Assembly: GCA_964036045.1 (NCBI GenBank)
Contig: OZ038398.1
Location: 31,255,380 to 31,319,379 of the forward strand
DNA length: 64,000 bases
Direction of reading: 5' to 3'
Source: Eutreptiella sp. 'Long Island Sound 2002'
Lineage: Eukaryota > Euglenozoa > Euglenophyceae > Eutreptiales > Eutreptiaceae
The notes under the pieces are model-generated. The model searched no databases and was not told the DNA's origin. It saw only the letters and a program-made list of their open reading frames with translations. The first letter of the stretch is position 1; the number at the start of each line of letters is the position of its first letter. A program made the position numbers and the translations under genes. This document shows positions 9,401-23,861 of this stretch, piece after piece.

Positions 9401-12400
9401 GTACCCCACCAGCCTTTATGGGACACCCCTCCCCCCCTTCCCCACAGCACTACACACCAGGTGGTCTACACGGTACCCCAACAGCCTTTATGGAACACCC
9501 CTCCCCCCTTCCCCACAACACTGCACACTGGGTGGTCTACACGGTACCCCACCAGCCTTTATGGAACACTCCTCCCCCCTTCCCCACAGCACTGCACACC
9601 AGGTGGTCTACACGGTACCCCACCACCCTTTATGGAACACCCCTCCCCCCTTCCCCACAACACTGCACACCAGGTGGTCTACAGGGTACCCCACCAGCCT
9701 TTATGGAACACTCCTCCCCCCTTCCCCACAGCACTGCACACCGGGTGGTCTACACGGTACCCCACCAGCCTTTATGGAACACCCCTCCCCCCCTTCCCCA
9801 CAGCACTACACACCAGGTGGTCCACACTGTACCCCATCAGCCTTTATGGAACACCCCTCCCCCCTTCCCCACAGCACTGCACACCAGGTGGTCTACACGG
9901 TACCCCACCAGCCTTTATGGAACACCCCTCCCCCCCTTCCCCACAGAACTACACACCACGTGTACTACACGGTACCCCACCAGCCTTTATGGAACACCCC
10001 TCCCCGCTTCCCCACAGCACTGCACACCACGTGTACTACACGGTACCCCACCAGCCTTTCTGGAACACCCCTCCCCCCTTCCCCACAGCACTGCACACCA
10101 GGTGTACTACATGGTACCCCACCAGCCTTTATGGAACACCCCTCCCCTCTTCCCCACAGCACTGCACAGCGGGTGGTCTACACGGTACCCCACCAGCCTT
10201 TATGGAACATCCCTCCCCCCTTCCCCACAGCACTGCACACCAGGTGTACTACACGGTACCCCACCAGCCTTTATGGGACACCCCTCCCCCCTTCCCCACA
10301 ATACTGCACACCAGGTGTACTACACGGTACCGCACCAGCCTTTATGGAACACCCCTCCCCCCCTTCCCCACAGCACTGCACACCAGGTGTACTACACGGT
10401 ACCCCACCAGCCTTTATGGAACACCCCCCCCCCTTCCCCCACAGCACTACACACCACGTGTACTACACGGTACCCCACCAGCCTTTATGGAACACCCCTC
10501 CCCCCTTCCCCACAGAACTGCACACCAGGTGTACTACATGGTACCCCACCAGCCTTTATGGAACACCCCTCCCCCCTTCCCCACAGCACTCCACTACATG
10601 TGTACTACACAGTACTCCACCAGCCTTTATGGAACACCCCTCCCCTCTTCCCCACAGCACTGCACACCAGGTGTACTACACGGTACCCCACCAGCCTTTA
10701 TGGAACACCCCTCCCCCCTTCCCCACAGCACTGCACACCAGGTGTACTACATGGTACCCCACCAGCCTTTATGGAACACCCCTCCCCCCTTCCCCACAGC
10801 ACTGCACACCATGTGTACTACACAGTACTCCACCAGCCTTTATGGAACACCCCTCCCCTCTTCCCCACAGCACTGCACACCAGGTGTACTACACGGTACC
10901 CCACCAGCCTTTATGGGACACCCCTCCCCCCCTTCCCCACAGCACTACACACCAGGTGGTCTACACGGTACCCCACCAACCTTTATGGAACACCCTTCCC
11001 CCCTACCCCACAGCACTGCACACCGGGTGTACTACACGGTACCCCATCAGCCTTTATGGAACACCCCTCCCCCCTTCCCCACAGCACTGCACACCGGGTG
11101 GTCTACATGGTACCCCACCAGCCTTTATGGAACACCCCTCCCCCCCTCCCCCACAGCACTGCACACCACGTGTACTACACGGTACCCCATCAGCCTTTAT
11201 GGAACACCCCTCCCCCCTTCCCCACAGCACCGCACACCGGGTGGTCTACACGGTACCCCACCAGCCTTTATGGAACACCCCTCCCCCCCTTCCCCACAGC
11301 ATTGCACAGCGGGTGGTCTTCTGGTACCCCACCAGCCTTTATGGAACACCCCTCCCCCCTTCCCCACAGCACTGCACACCGGGTGTACTACACGGTACCC
11401 CACCAGCCTTTATGGAACACCCCTCCCCCCTTCCCCATAGCACTGCACACCGGGTGGTCTACACGGTACCCCACCAGCCTTTATGGAACACCCCTCCCCC
11501 CTTCCCCACAGCACTGCACACCAGGTGGTCTACACGGTACCCCACCAGCCTTTATGGAACACCCCTCCCCCCCTTCCCCACAGAACTACACACCACGTGT
11601 ACTACACGGTACCCCACCAGCCTTTATGGAACACCCCTCCCCGCTTCCCCACAGCACTGCACACCACGTGTACTACACGGTACCCCACCAGCCTTTATGG
11701 AACACCCCTCCCCCCTTCCCCACAGCACTGCACACCAGGTGTACTACATGGTACCCCACCAGCCTTTATGGAATACCCCTCCCCTCTTCCCCACAGCACT
11801 GCACACCGGGTGGTCTACACGGTACCCCACCAGCCTTTATGGAACATCCCTCCCCCCTTCCCCACAGCACTGCACACCAGGTGTACTACACGGTACCCCA
11901 CCAGCCTTTATTGAACACCCCTCCCCCCTTCCCCACAATACTGCACACCAGGTGTACTACACGGTACCCCACCAGCCTTTATGGAACACCCCCTCCCCCC
12001 TTCCCCACAGCACTGCACACCAGGTGTACTACACGGTACCCCACCAGCCTTTATGGAACACCCCCCCCCCTTCCCCCACAGCACTACACACCACGTGTAC
12101 TACACGGTACCCCACCAGCCTTTATGGAACACCCCTCCCCCCTTCCCCACAGAACTGCACACCAGGTGTACTACATGGTACCCCACCAGCCTTTATGGAA
12201 CACCCCTCCCCCCTTCCCCACAGCACTGCACACCATGTGTACTACACAGTACTCCACCAGCCTTTATGGAACACCCCTCCCCTCTTCCCCACAGCACTGC
12301 ACACCATGTGTACCACACAGTACTCCACCAGCCTTTATGGAACACCCCTCCCCTCTTCCCCACAGCACTGCACACCAGGTGTACTACACGGTACCCCACC

Positions 12401-12470
12401 AGCCTTTATGGGACACCCCTCCCCCCCTTCCCCACAGCACTACACACCAGGTGGTCTACACGGTACCCCA
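6490..12470 (+). repeat. 2,990-bp tandem block duplication
   Basis: Two near-identical blocks of about 42 units lie side by side. Matching variant groups are at 6522/9512, 6975/9965, 8207/11197 and 9203/12193, each 2,990 bp apart. Scattered single-base differences separate them, for example CACCGGGTGG versus CAGCGGGTGG. The junction is near 9,480. A third, partial copy follows from about 12,470. Confidence 0.85.
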
Positions 12471-15400
12471 CCAACCTTTATGGAACACCCTTCCCCCCTA
12501 CCCCACAGCACTGCACACCGGGTGTACTACACGGTACCCCATCAGCCTTTATGGAACACCCCTCCCCCCTTCCCCACAGCACTGCACACCGGGTGGTCTA
12601 CATGGTACCCCACCAGCCTTTATGGAACACCCCCCCCCCCCTCCCCCACAGCACTGCACACCACGTGTACTACACGGTACCCCATCAGCCTTTATGGAAC
12701 ACCCCTCCCCCCTTCCCCACAGCACCGCACACCGGGTGGTCTACACGGTACCCCACCAGCCTTTATGGAACACCCCTCCCCCCTTCCCCACAGCACTGCA
12801 CAGCGGGTGGTCTACTGGTACCCCACCAGCCTTTATGGAACACCCCTCCCCCCTTCCCCACAGCACTGCACACCGGGTGTACTACACGGTACCCCACCAG
12901 CCTTTATGGAACACCCCTCCCCCCTTCCCCATAGCACTGCACACCGGGTGGTCTACACGGTACCCCACCAGACTTTATGCAACACCCCTCCCCCCTTCCC
13001 CACAGCACTGCACACTGGGTGGTCTACACGGTACCCCATTAGCCTTTATGGAACACCCCTCCCCCCTCCCCCACAGCACTGCACACCAGGTGGTCTACAC
13101 GGTACCCCACCACCCTTTATGGAACACCCCTCCCCCCTTCCCCACAGCACTGCACACCAGGTGGTCTACACGGTACCCCACCACCCTTTATGAAACACCC
13201 CTCCCCCCTTCCCCACAACATTGCAGACCGGGTGGTCTACACGATACCCCACCAGCCTTTATGGAACACCCCTCCCCCCCTTCCGCGCAGAACTACACAC
13301 CAGGTGTACTACACGGTACCCCACCAACCTTTATGGAACACCCCTCCCCCCTACCCCACAACATTGCACACTACGTGTACTACACGGTACCCCACCAGCC
13401 TTTATGGAACACTCCTCCCCCCTTCCCCACATCACTGCACACCGGGTGGTCTACATGGTACCCCACCAGCCTTTATGGAACACCCCTCCCCCCCTCCCCC
13501 ACAGAACTACACACCACGTGTACTACACGGTACCCCACCAGCCTTTATGGAACACCCCTCCCCCCCTTCCCCACAGAACTACACACCACGTGTACTACAC
13601 GGTACCCCATCAGCCTTTATGGAACACCCCTCCCCCCTTCCCCACAGCACTGCACACCAGGTGGTCTACACGGTACCCCACCAGCCTTTATGGAACACCC
13701 CTCCCCCCCTTCCCCACAGAACTACACACCAGGTGGTCTACACTGTACCCCATCAGCCTTTATGGAACACCCGTCCCCCCTTCCCCACAGCACTGCACAC
13801 CGGGTGGTCTACACGGTACCCCACCAGCCTTTGTGGAACACCCCTGCCCCCTTCCCCACAGCACTGCACACCAGGTGGTCTACACGGTACCCCACCAGCC
13901 TTTATGGAACACCCCTCCCCCCCTTCCCCACAAAACTACACACCAGGCGGTCTACACTGTACCCCATCAGCCTTTATGGAACACCCCTCCCCCCTTCCCC
14001 ACAGCATTGCACACCGGTTGGTCTACACGGTACCCCACCAGCCTTTATGGAACACCCCTCCCCCCTTCCCCACAGCACTGCACACCGGGTGGTCTACACG
14101 GTACCCCACCAGCCTTTATGGAACATTCCTACCCCCCTTCCCCACAGAACTACACACCAGGTGGTCTACACGGTACCCCACCAGCCTTTATGGAACACCC
14201 CTCCCCCCTTCCCCAGAGCACTGCACACCACGTGTACTACACGGTACCCCACCAGCCTTTATGGAACACCCCTCCCCCATTCCCCACAGCGCTGCACACC
14301 AGGTGGTCTACACGGTACCCCACCAGCCTTTATGGAACATTCCTACCCCCCTTCCCCACAGAACTACACACCAGGTGGTCTACACGGTACCCCATCAGCC
14401 TTTATGGAACACTCCTCCCCCCTTCCCCACAGCACTGCACACCGGGTGGTCTACACGGTACCCCACCAGCCTTTATGGAACACCCCTCCCCCCCTTCCCC
14501 ACAGAACTACACACCAGGTGATCTACACGGTACCCCAGCAGCCTTTATGCAACACCCCTCCCCCCTTTGCCACAGCACTGCACACCGGGTGTACTACACG
14601 GTACCCCACCAGCCTTTATGGAACACCCCTCCCCCCTTCCCCACATCACTGCACACCATGTGTACTACACGGTACCCCATTAGCCTTTATGGAACACCCC
14701 TCCCCCCTTCCCCACAGCACTGCACACCAGGTGGTCTACACGGTACCCCACCAGCCTTTCTGGAACACCCCTCCCCCCCTTCCCCACAGCACTGCACACC
14801 ATGTGTACTACACGGTACCCCACCAGCCTTTATGGAACACCCCCCCCCCCTTCCCCACAGCATTGCACACCAGGTGGTCTACACAGTCCCCCACTAGCCT
14901 TTATGGAACACCCCTCCCCCCTTCCCCATAGCACTGCACACCGGGTGGTCTACACGGTACCCCACCAGCCTTAATGCAACACCCCTCCCCCCTTCCCCAC
15001 AGAACTACACACCAGGTGTACTACATGGTACCCCACCAGCCTTTATGGAACACCCCTCCCCCCTTCCCCACAGCACTGCACATCAGGTGGTCTACACGGT
15101 ACCCCACCAGCCTTTATGGAACACCCCTCCCCCCCTTCCCCACCGAACTACACACCAGGTGGTCTACACGGTACCCCAACAGCCTTTATGGAACACCCCT
15201 CCCCCCTTCCCCAAAGCATTGCACACCGGGTGGTCTACACGGTACCCCACCAGCCTTTATGGAACACCCCTCCCCCCCTTCCCCACAGAACTACACACCA
15301 GGTGGTCTACACGGTACCCCAGTAGCCTTTATGCATCACCCCTCCCCCCTTTGCCACAGCACTGCACACCGGGTGTACTACACGGTACCCCACAAGCCTT

Positions 15401-18400
15401 TATGGAACACCCCTCCCCCCTTCTCCACAACAGTGCACACCATGTGTACTACACGGTACCCCATCAGCCTTTATGGAACACCCCTCCCCCCTTCCACACA
15501 GCACTGCACACCAGGTGGTCTACACGGTACCCCACCAGCCTTTATGCAACACCCCTCCCCCCTTCCCCACAGCACTGCACACCGGGTGTACTACACGGTA
15601 CCCCATCAGCCTTTATGGAACACTCCTCCCCCCTTCCCCACAGCATTGCACACCGCGTGGTCTACACGGTACCCCACCAACCTTTATGGAACACCCCTCC
15701 CCCCTTCCACACAGCACTGCACACCGGGTGTACTACACGGTACCCCATCAGCCTTTATGGAACACTCCTCCCCCCTTCCCCACAGCATTGCACACCGCGT
15801 GGTCTACACGGTACCCCACCAACCTTTATGGAACACCCCTCCCCCCTTCCACACAGCACTGCACACCGGGTGTACTACACGGTACCCCATCAGCCTTTAT
15901 GGAACACTCCTCCCCCCTTCCCCACAGCACTGCACACCAGGTGGTCTACACGGTACCCCACCAGCCTTTATGCAACACCCCTCCCCCCTTCCCCACAGCA
16001 CTGCACACCGGGTGTACTACACGGTACCCCATCAGCCTTTATGGAACACCCCTCCCCCCTTCCCCATAGCACTGCACACCGGGTGTACTACACGGTACCC
16101 CATCAGCCTTTATGCAACACCCCTCCCCCCTTCCCCACAGCACTGCACACCGGGTGTACTACACGGTACCCCACCAGCCTTTATGGAACACCCCTCCCCC
16201 CTTCCCCACAGCATCGCACACCAGGTGTACTACATGGTACCCCACCAGCCTTTATGGAACACCGCTCCCCCCCTTCCCCACAGCACTGCACACCGGGTGT
16301 ATTACACGGTACCCCACCAGCCTTTATGGAACACCCCTCCCCCATTCCCCACAGCACTGCACACCGGGTGGTCTACATGGTACCCCACCAGCCTTAATGG
16401 AACACCCCTCCCCCCTTCCCCACAGCACTGCACACCGGGTGTACTACACGGTACCCCATCAGCCTTTATGGAACACCCCTCCCCCCTTCCCCACAGCATC
16501 GCACACCAGGTGTACTACATGGTACCCCACCAGCCTTTATGGAACACCGCTCCCCCCCTTCCCCACAGCACTGCACACCGGGTGTATTACACGGTACCCC
16601 ACCAGCCTTTATGGAACACCCCTCCCCCATTCCCCACAGCACTGCACACCGGGTGGTCTACACGGTACCCCACCAGCCTTTATGGAACACCCCTCCCCCC
16701 TTCCCCACAGCACTGCACACCACGTGTACTACACGGTACCCCACCAGCCTTTATGGAACACCCCTCCCCCCTTCCCCACAGCACTGCACACCGGGTGGTC
16801 TACACGGTACCCCACCAGCCTTACTGGAACACCCCTCCCCCCTTCCCCACAGCACTGCACACCGGGTGTATTACACGGTACCCCATCAGCCTTTATGGAA
16901 CACCCCTCCCCCCTTCCCGGAAGCACTGCACACCGGGTGTACTACACGGTACCCCATCAGCCTTTTTGGAACACGCCTCCCCCCTTCTCCGCAGCACTGC
17001 ACACTACGTGTACTACACGGCGACCCAACAGCCTTTATGGAACACCCCTCCCCCCTTCCCCACAGCACTGCACACCGGGTGGTCTACATGGTACCCCACC
17101 AACCTTTATGGAACACCCCTCCCCCCCTCCCCCACAGAACTACACACCACGTGTACTACACGGTACCCCACCAGCCTTTATGGAACACCCCCCCCCCCCC
17201 ACAGAACTACACACCACGTGTACTACACGGTACCCCATCAGGCTTTATGGAACACCCCTCCCCCCTGCCCCACAGCACTGCACCCCGGCTGGTCTACACG
17301 GTACCCCACCAGCCTTAATGCAACACCCCTCCCCCCTTCCCCACAGCACTGCACACCAGGTGGTCTATATGGTACCCCACCAGCCTTTATGGAACACCCC
17401 TCCCCCCCTTCCCCACAGCACTGCACACCGCCTGGTCTACATGGTACCCCACCAGCCTTTATGCAACACCCCTCCCCCCTTTGCCACAGCACTGCACACC
17501 GGGTGTACTACACGGTACCCCACCAGCCTTTATGGAACACCCCTCCCCCCTTCCCCACATCACTGCACACCATGTGTACTACACGGTACCCCATTAGCCT
17601 TTATGGAACAGCCCTCCCCCCTTCCCCACAGCACTGCACACCAGGTGGTCTACACGGTACCCCACCAGCCTTTTTGGAACACCCCTCCCCCCCTTCCCCA
17701 CAGAACTACACACCACGTGTACTACACGGTACCCCACCAGCCTTTATGGAACACCCCTCCCCCCTTCCCCACAGCACTGCACACCACGTGTACTACACGG
17801 TACCCCACCAGCCTTTATGGAACACCCCCCCCCCTTCCCCACAGCATTGCACACCAGGTGGTCTACACGGTACCCCACTAGCCTTTATGGAACACCCCTC
17901 CCCCCTTCCCCACAGCACTGCACACCGGGTGGTCTACAGGGTACCCCACCAGCCTTTATGGAACACCCCTCCCCCCCTTCCCCACAAAAATTCACACCAC
18001 GTGTACTACACGGTACCCCACCAGCCTTTATGGAACACCCCTCCCCCCTTCCCCACAGCACTGCACACCACGTGTACTACATGGTACCCCACCAGCCTGT
18101 ATGGAACACCCCTCCCCCCTTCCCCACAGCACTGCACACCAGGTGGTCTACACGGTACCCCACCAGCCTTTATGGAACACCCCTCCCCCCCTTCCCCACA
18201 GAACTACACACCACGTGGTCTACACGGTACCCCAGCAGCCTTTATGCAACACCCCTCCCCCCTTTGCCACAGCACTGCACACCGGGTGTACTACACGGTA
18301 CCCCATCAGCCTTTATGGAACACCCCTCCCCCCTTCCCCACAGCACTGCACACCAGGTGGTCTACACGGTACCCCACCAGCCTTTATGGAACACCCCTCC

Positions 18401-18729
18401 CCCCCTTCACCACAGAACTACACACCAGGTGGTCTACACGGTACCCCACCAACCTTTATGCAACACCCCTCCCCCCTTCCCCACAGCACTGCACACCAGG
18501 TGGTCTACACGGTACCCCACCAGCCTTTATGGAACACCCCTCCCCCCTTCCCCACAGCACTGCACACCAGGTGGTCTACACGGTACCCCACCAGCCTTTA
18601 TGGAACACCCCTCCCCCCTTCCCCACAACACTGCACACCATGTGTACTACACGGTACCCCATCAGCCTTTATGGAACACCCCTCCCCCCTTCCCCACAGC
18701 ACTGCACACCAGGTGGTCTACACGGTACC

Positions 18730-21150
18730 CCACCAGCCTTTATGGAACACCCCTCCCCCCCTTCACCACAGAACTACACACCAGGTGGTCTACACGGTAC
18801 CCCACCAGCCTTTATGGAACACCCCTCCCCCCCTTCCCCACAGAACTACACACCAGGTGGTCTACACGGTACCCCACCAACCTTTATGGAACACCCCTCC
18901 CCCCTTCCACACAGCACTGCACACCAGGTGGTCTACACGGTACCCCACCAGCCTTTATGCAACACCCCTCCCCCCTTCCCCACAGCACTGCACACCGGGT
19001 GTACTACACGGTACCCCATCACCCTTTATGGAACACCCCTCCCCCCTTCCCCATAGCACTGCACACCGGGTGCACTACACGGTACCCCATCAGCCTTTAT
19101 GCTACACCCCCCCCCCTTCCCCACAGCACTGCACACAACGTGGTCTACACGGTACCCCACCAGCCTTTATGCAACACCCCTCCCCCCTTCCCCACAGCAC
19201 TGCACACCGGGTGTACTACACGGTACCCCATCAGCCTTTATGGAACACCCCTCCCCCCTTCCCCACAGCACTGCACACCGGGTGTACTACACGGTACCCC
19301 ATCAGCCTTTATGGAACACCCCTCCCCCCTTCCCCACAGCATCGCACACCAGGTGTACTACATGGTACCCCACCAGCCTTTATGGAACACCGCTCCCCCC
19401 CTTCCCCACAGCACTGCACACCGGGTGTATTACACGGTGCCCCACCAGCCTTTATGGAACACCCCTCCCCCATTCCCCACAGCACTGCACACCGGGTGTA
19501 CTACACGGTACCCCATCAGCCTTTATGGAACACCCCTCCCCCCTTCCCCATAGCACTGCGCACCGGGTGCACTACACGGTACCCCATCAGCCTTTATGCT
19601 ACACCCCCCCCCCTTCCCCACAGCACTGCACACCAGGTGGTCTACACGGTACCCCACCAGCCTTTATGCAACACCCCTCCCCCCTTCCCCACAGCACTGC
19701 ACACCGGGTGTACTACACGGTACCCCATCAGCCTTTATGGAACACCCCTCCCCCCTTCCCCACAGCACTGCACACCGGGTGTACTACACGGTACTCCATC
19801 AGCCTTTATGGAACACCCCTCCCCCCTTCCCCACAGCATCGCACACCAGGTGTACTACATGGTACCCCACCAGCCTTTATGGAACACCGCTCTCCCCCTT
19901 CCCCACAGCACTGCACACCGGGTGTACTACACGGTACCCCACCAGCCTTTATGGAACACCCCTCCCCCCCTTCACCACAGAACTACACACCAGGTGGTCT
20001 ACACGGTACCCCACCAGCCTTTATGGAACACCCCTCCCCCCCTTCCCCACAGAACTACACACCAGGTGGTCTACACGGTACCCCACCAACCTTTATGGAA
20101 CACCCCTCCCCCCTTCCACACAGCACTGCACACCAGGTGGTCTACACGGTACCCCACCAGCCTTTATGCAACACCCCTCCCCCCTTCCCCACAGCACTGC
20201 ACACCGGGTGTACTACACGGTACCCCATCAGCCTTTATGGAACACCCCTCCCCCCTTCCCCATAGCACTGCACACCGGGTGCACTACACGGTACCCCATC
20301 AGCCTTTATGCTACACCCCCCCCCCTTCCCCACAGCACTGCACACCACGTGGTCTACACGGTACCCCACCAGCCTTTATGCAACACCCCTCCCCCCTTCC
20401 CCACAGCACTGCACACCGGGTGTACTACACGGTACCCCATCAGCCTTTATGGAACACCCCTCCCCCCTTCCCCACAGCACTGCACACCGGGTGTACTACA
20501 CGGTACCCCATCAGCCTTTATGGAACACCCCTCCCCCCTTCCCCACAGCATCGCACACCAGGTGTACTACATGGTACCCCACCAGCCTTTATGGAACACC
20601 GCTCCCCCCCTTCCCCACAGCACTGCACACCGGGTGTATTACACGGTGCCCCACCAGCCTTTATGGAACACCCCTCCCCCATTCCCCACAGCACTGCACA
20701 CCGGGTGTACTACACGGTACCCCATCAGCCTTTATGGAACACCCCTCCCCCCTTCCCCATAGCACTGCGCACCGGGTGCACTACACGGTACCCCATCAGC
20801 CTTTATGCTACACCCCCCCCCCTTCCCCACAGCACTGCACACCACGTGGTCTACACGGTACCCCACCAGCCTTTATGCAACACCCCTCCCCCCTTCCCCA
20901 CAGCACTGCACACCGGGTGTACTACACGGTACCCCATCAGCCTTTATGGAACACCCCTCCCCCATTCCCCACAGCACTGCACACCGGGTGTACTACACGG
21001 TACCCCATCAGCCTTTATGGAACACCCCTCCCCCCTTCCCCATAGCACTGCGCACCGGGTGCACTACACGGTACCCCATCAGCCTTTATGCTACACCCCC
21101 CCCCCTTCCCCACAGCACTGCACACCACGTGGTCTACACGGTACCCCACC
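18730..21150 (+). repeat. 1,209-bp block duplication
   Basis: A rare unit with TTTATGCTACACC and a long C run occurs at about 19099, 19596, 20308, 20805 and 21088. The pairs 19099/20308 and 19596/20805 are both 1,209 bp apart (17 units plus 2 bp). Another marker, CTTCACCACAG, recurs near 18760 and 19969 at the same spacing. Confidence 0.8.
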
Positions 21151-23849
21151 AGCCTTTATGGAACACCCCTCCCCCCTTCCCCACAGCACTGCACACCGGG
21201 TGTACTACACGGTACTCCATCAGCCTTTATGGAACACCCCTCCCCCCTTCCCCACAGCATCGCACACCAGGTGTACTACATGGTACCCCACCAGCCTTTA
21301 TGGAACACCGCTCTCCCCCTTCCCCACAGCACTGCACACCGGGTGTACTACACGGTACCCCACCAGCCTTTATGGAACACCCCTCCCCCCTTCCCCACAG
21401 CACTGCACACCTGGTGGACTACACGGTAGCCCACCACCCTTTATGGAACACCCCTCCCCCCTTCCCCACATCACAACACACCGGGTGTACTACACGGTAC
21501 CCCACCAGCCTTTATGAAACACCCCTCCCCCCTTACCCACAGCATTGCAGACCGGGTGGTCTACATGGTACCCCACCAACCTTTATGGAACACCCCTCCC
21601 CCCCTCCCCCACAGAACTACACACCACGTGTACTACACGGTACCCCACCAGCCTTTATGGAACACCCCTCCCCCCTTCCCCACAGCACTGCACACCTGGT
21701 GTACTACACGGTACCCCACCACCCTTTATGGAACACCCCTCCCCCCTTCCCCACATCACAACACACTGGGTGTACTACACGGTACCCCACCAGCCTTTAT
21801 GAAACACCCCTCCCCCCTTACCCACAGCATTGCAGACCGGGTGGTCTACACGGTACCCCACCAGCCTTTATGGAACACCCCTCCCCCCCTTCCCCACAGC
21901 ACTGCACACCGGGTGGTCTACATGGTACCCCACCAGCCTTTATGGAACACCCCCCCCCCCTTCCCCACAGCACTGCACACCAGGTGGTCTACACGGTACC
22001 CCACCAGCCTTTATGGAACACTCCTCCCATCTTCTCCGCAGCACTGCACACTACGTGTACTACACGGCACCCCAACAGCCTTTATGGAACACCCCTCCCC
22101 CCTTCCCCACAGCACTGCACACCGGCTGGTCTACACGGTACCCCACCAGCCTTAATGCAACACCCCTCCCCCCTTACCCACAGCACTGCACACCCGGTGG
22201 TCTACATGGTACCCCACCAGCCTTTATGGAACACCCCTCCCCCCTTCCCCACAGCACTGCACACCGGGTGTACTACACGGTACCCCACCAGCCTTTATGG
22301 AACAGCCCTCCCCCCTTCCCCACAGCACTGCACACTACGGGTACTACCCGGTATCCCACCACCCTTTATGCAACACCCCTCCCCCCTTCCCCACAGCACT
22401 GCACACCGGGTGTACTACACGGTACCCCACCAGCCTTTATGGAACACCCCTCCCCCCCTTCCCCACAGCACTGCACACCGGGTGTACTACACGGTACCCC
22501 ACCAGCCTTTATGGAACACCCCTCCCCCCTTCCCCACGGAACCACACACCAAGTGTCCTACACGGTACCCCACCAGCCTTTATGGAACACCCATCCCCCC
22601 TTCCCCACAGAACTACACACCACGTGTACTACACGGTACCCCACCAGTCTTTATGGAACACCCCTCCCCCCCTTCCCCACAGCACTGCACACCGGGTGGT
22701 CTACACGGTACCCCACCAGCCTTTATGGAACACCCCTCCCCCCTTCCCCACAGCACTGCACACCGGGTGGTCTACACGGTACCCCACCAGCCTTTATGGA
22801 ACACCCCTCCCCACTTCCCCACAGCACTGCACACTAGGTGGTCTACATGGTACCCCACCAGCCTTTATGGAACACCCCTCCCCCCTTCCCCATAGCACCG
22901 CACACCGGGTGGTCTACACGGTACCCCACCAGCCTTTATGGAACACCCCTCCCCCCTTCCCCACAGCACTGCACACCAGTTGTACTACACGGTACCCCAC
23001 CAGCCTTTACGGAACACCCCTCCCCCCTTCCCCACAGCACTGCACACCGGGTGGTCTACACGGTACCCCACCAGCCTTTATGGAACAACCCTCCCCCCTT
23101 CCCCACAGCACTGCACACCCGGTGGTCTACGCGGTACCCCGCCAGCCTTTATGGAACACCCCTCCCCCCCTTCCCCACAACACTGCACACCAGGTGTACT
23201 ACACGGTACCCCACCAGCCTTTATGGAACACCCCTCCCCCCTTCCCCACAGCACTACACACCAAGTGTACTACACGGTACCCCACCAGCCTTTTTGGAAC
23301 ACCCCTCCCCCCTTCCCGACAGCACTGCACACCAGGTGGTCTACATGGTACCCCACCAGCCGTTATGGAACACCCCTCCCCCCTTCCCCACAGCACTGCA
23401 CACCGGGTGGTCTACACGGTACCCTACCAGCCTTTATGGAACACCCCTCCCCCCTTCCCCACAGCACTGCACACCGGGTGGTCTACACGGTACCCCACCA
23501 GCCTTTATGGAACACCCCTCTCCCCTTCCCCACAGCACTGCACACCGGGTGTACTACACGGTACCCCACCAGCCTTTATGGAACACCCCTCCCCCCTTCC
23601 CCACAGCACAGCACACCGGGTGGTCTACACGGTACCCCACCAGCCTTTATGGAACACCTCTGCCCCCTTCCCCACAGCACTGCACACCGGGTGGTCTACA
23701 CGGTAGCCCACCAGCCTTTATGGAACACCCCTCCCCCCTTCCCCACAGCACTGCACACCAGGTGTACTACTCGGTACCCCACCAGCCCTTATCGAACACC
23801 CCTCCCCCCTTCCCCACAGCACTGCACACCGGGTGGTCCACACGGTACC

Positions 23850-23861
23850 CCACCAGCCTTT
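23850..23861 (+). repeat. LINE target-site duplication, left copy
   Basis: CCACCAGCCTTT, a normal part of the satellite unit, precedes the LINE. The identical 12 bp follows its tail at 33338-33349. Confidence 0.9.

Larger units (their letters stand above)
5878..23861 (+). repeat. 71-bp satellite array, segment 2
   Basis: About 18 kb, near 253 units, in the same phase and orientation as segment 1. The left part (to about 12.9 kb) is dominated by AGGTGTACTACAC and GGGTGGTCTACAC units in long duplicated blocks. Between about 13 and 18 kb the units are more diverged, with TTGCCACAG, ATTAGCC and AATGCAACA variants and a shortened unit near 17185-17210. From 18.7 to 21.3 kb another block structure appears. 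The longest open frame in the window (5830-14931, about 3,033 codons) lies mostly here and is a product of stop-free units. The array is cut at CCACCAGCCTTT by the LINE at 23862. Confidence 0.98.

Noticed and set aside
5830-14931. A 3,033-codon open frame, and about 60 other long + strand frames in the array
   Set aside because: They read the same 71-residue peptide in all frames, start anywhere, and result from a consensus without stop triplets and a unit length not divisible by three. There is no start context or unique sequence.
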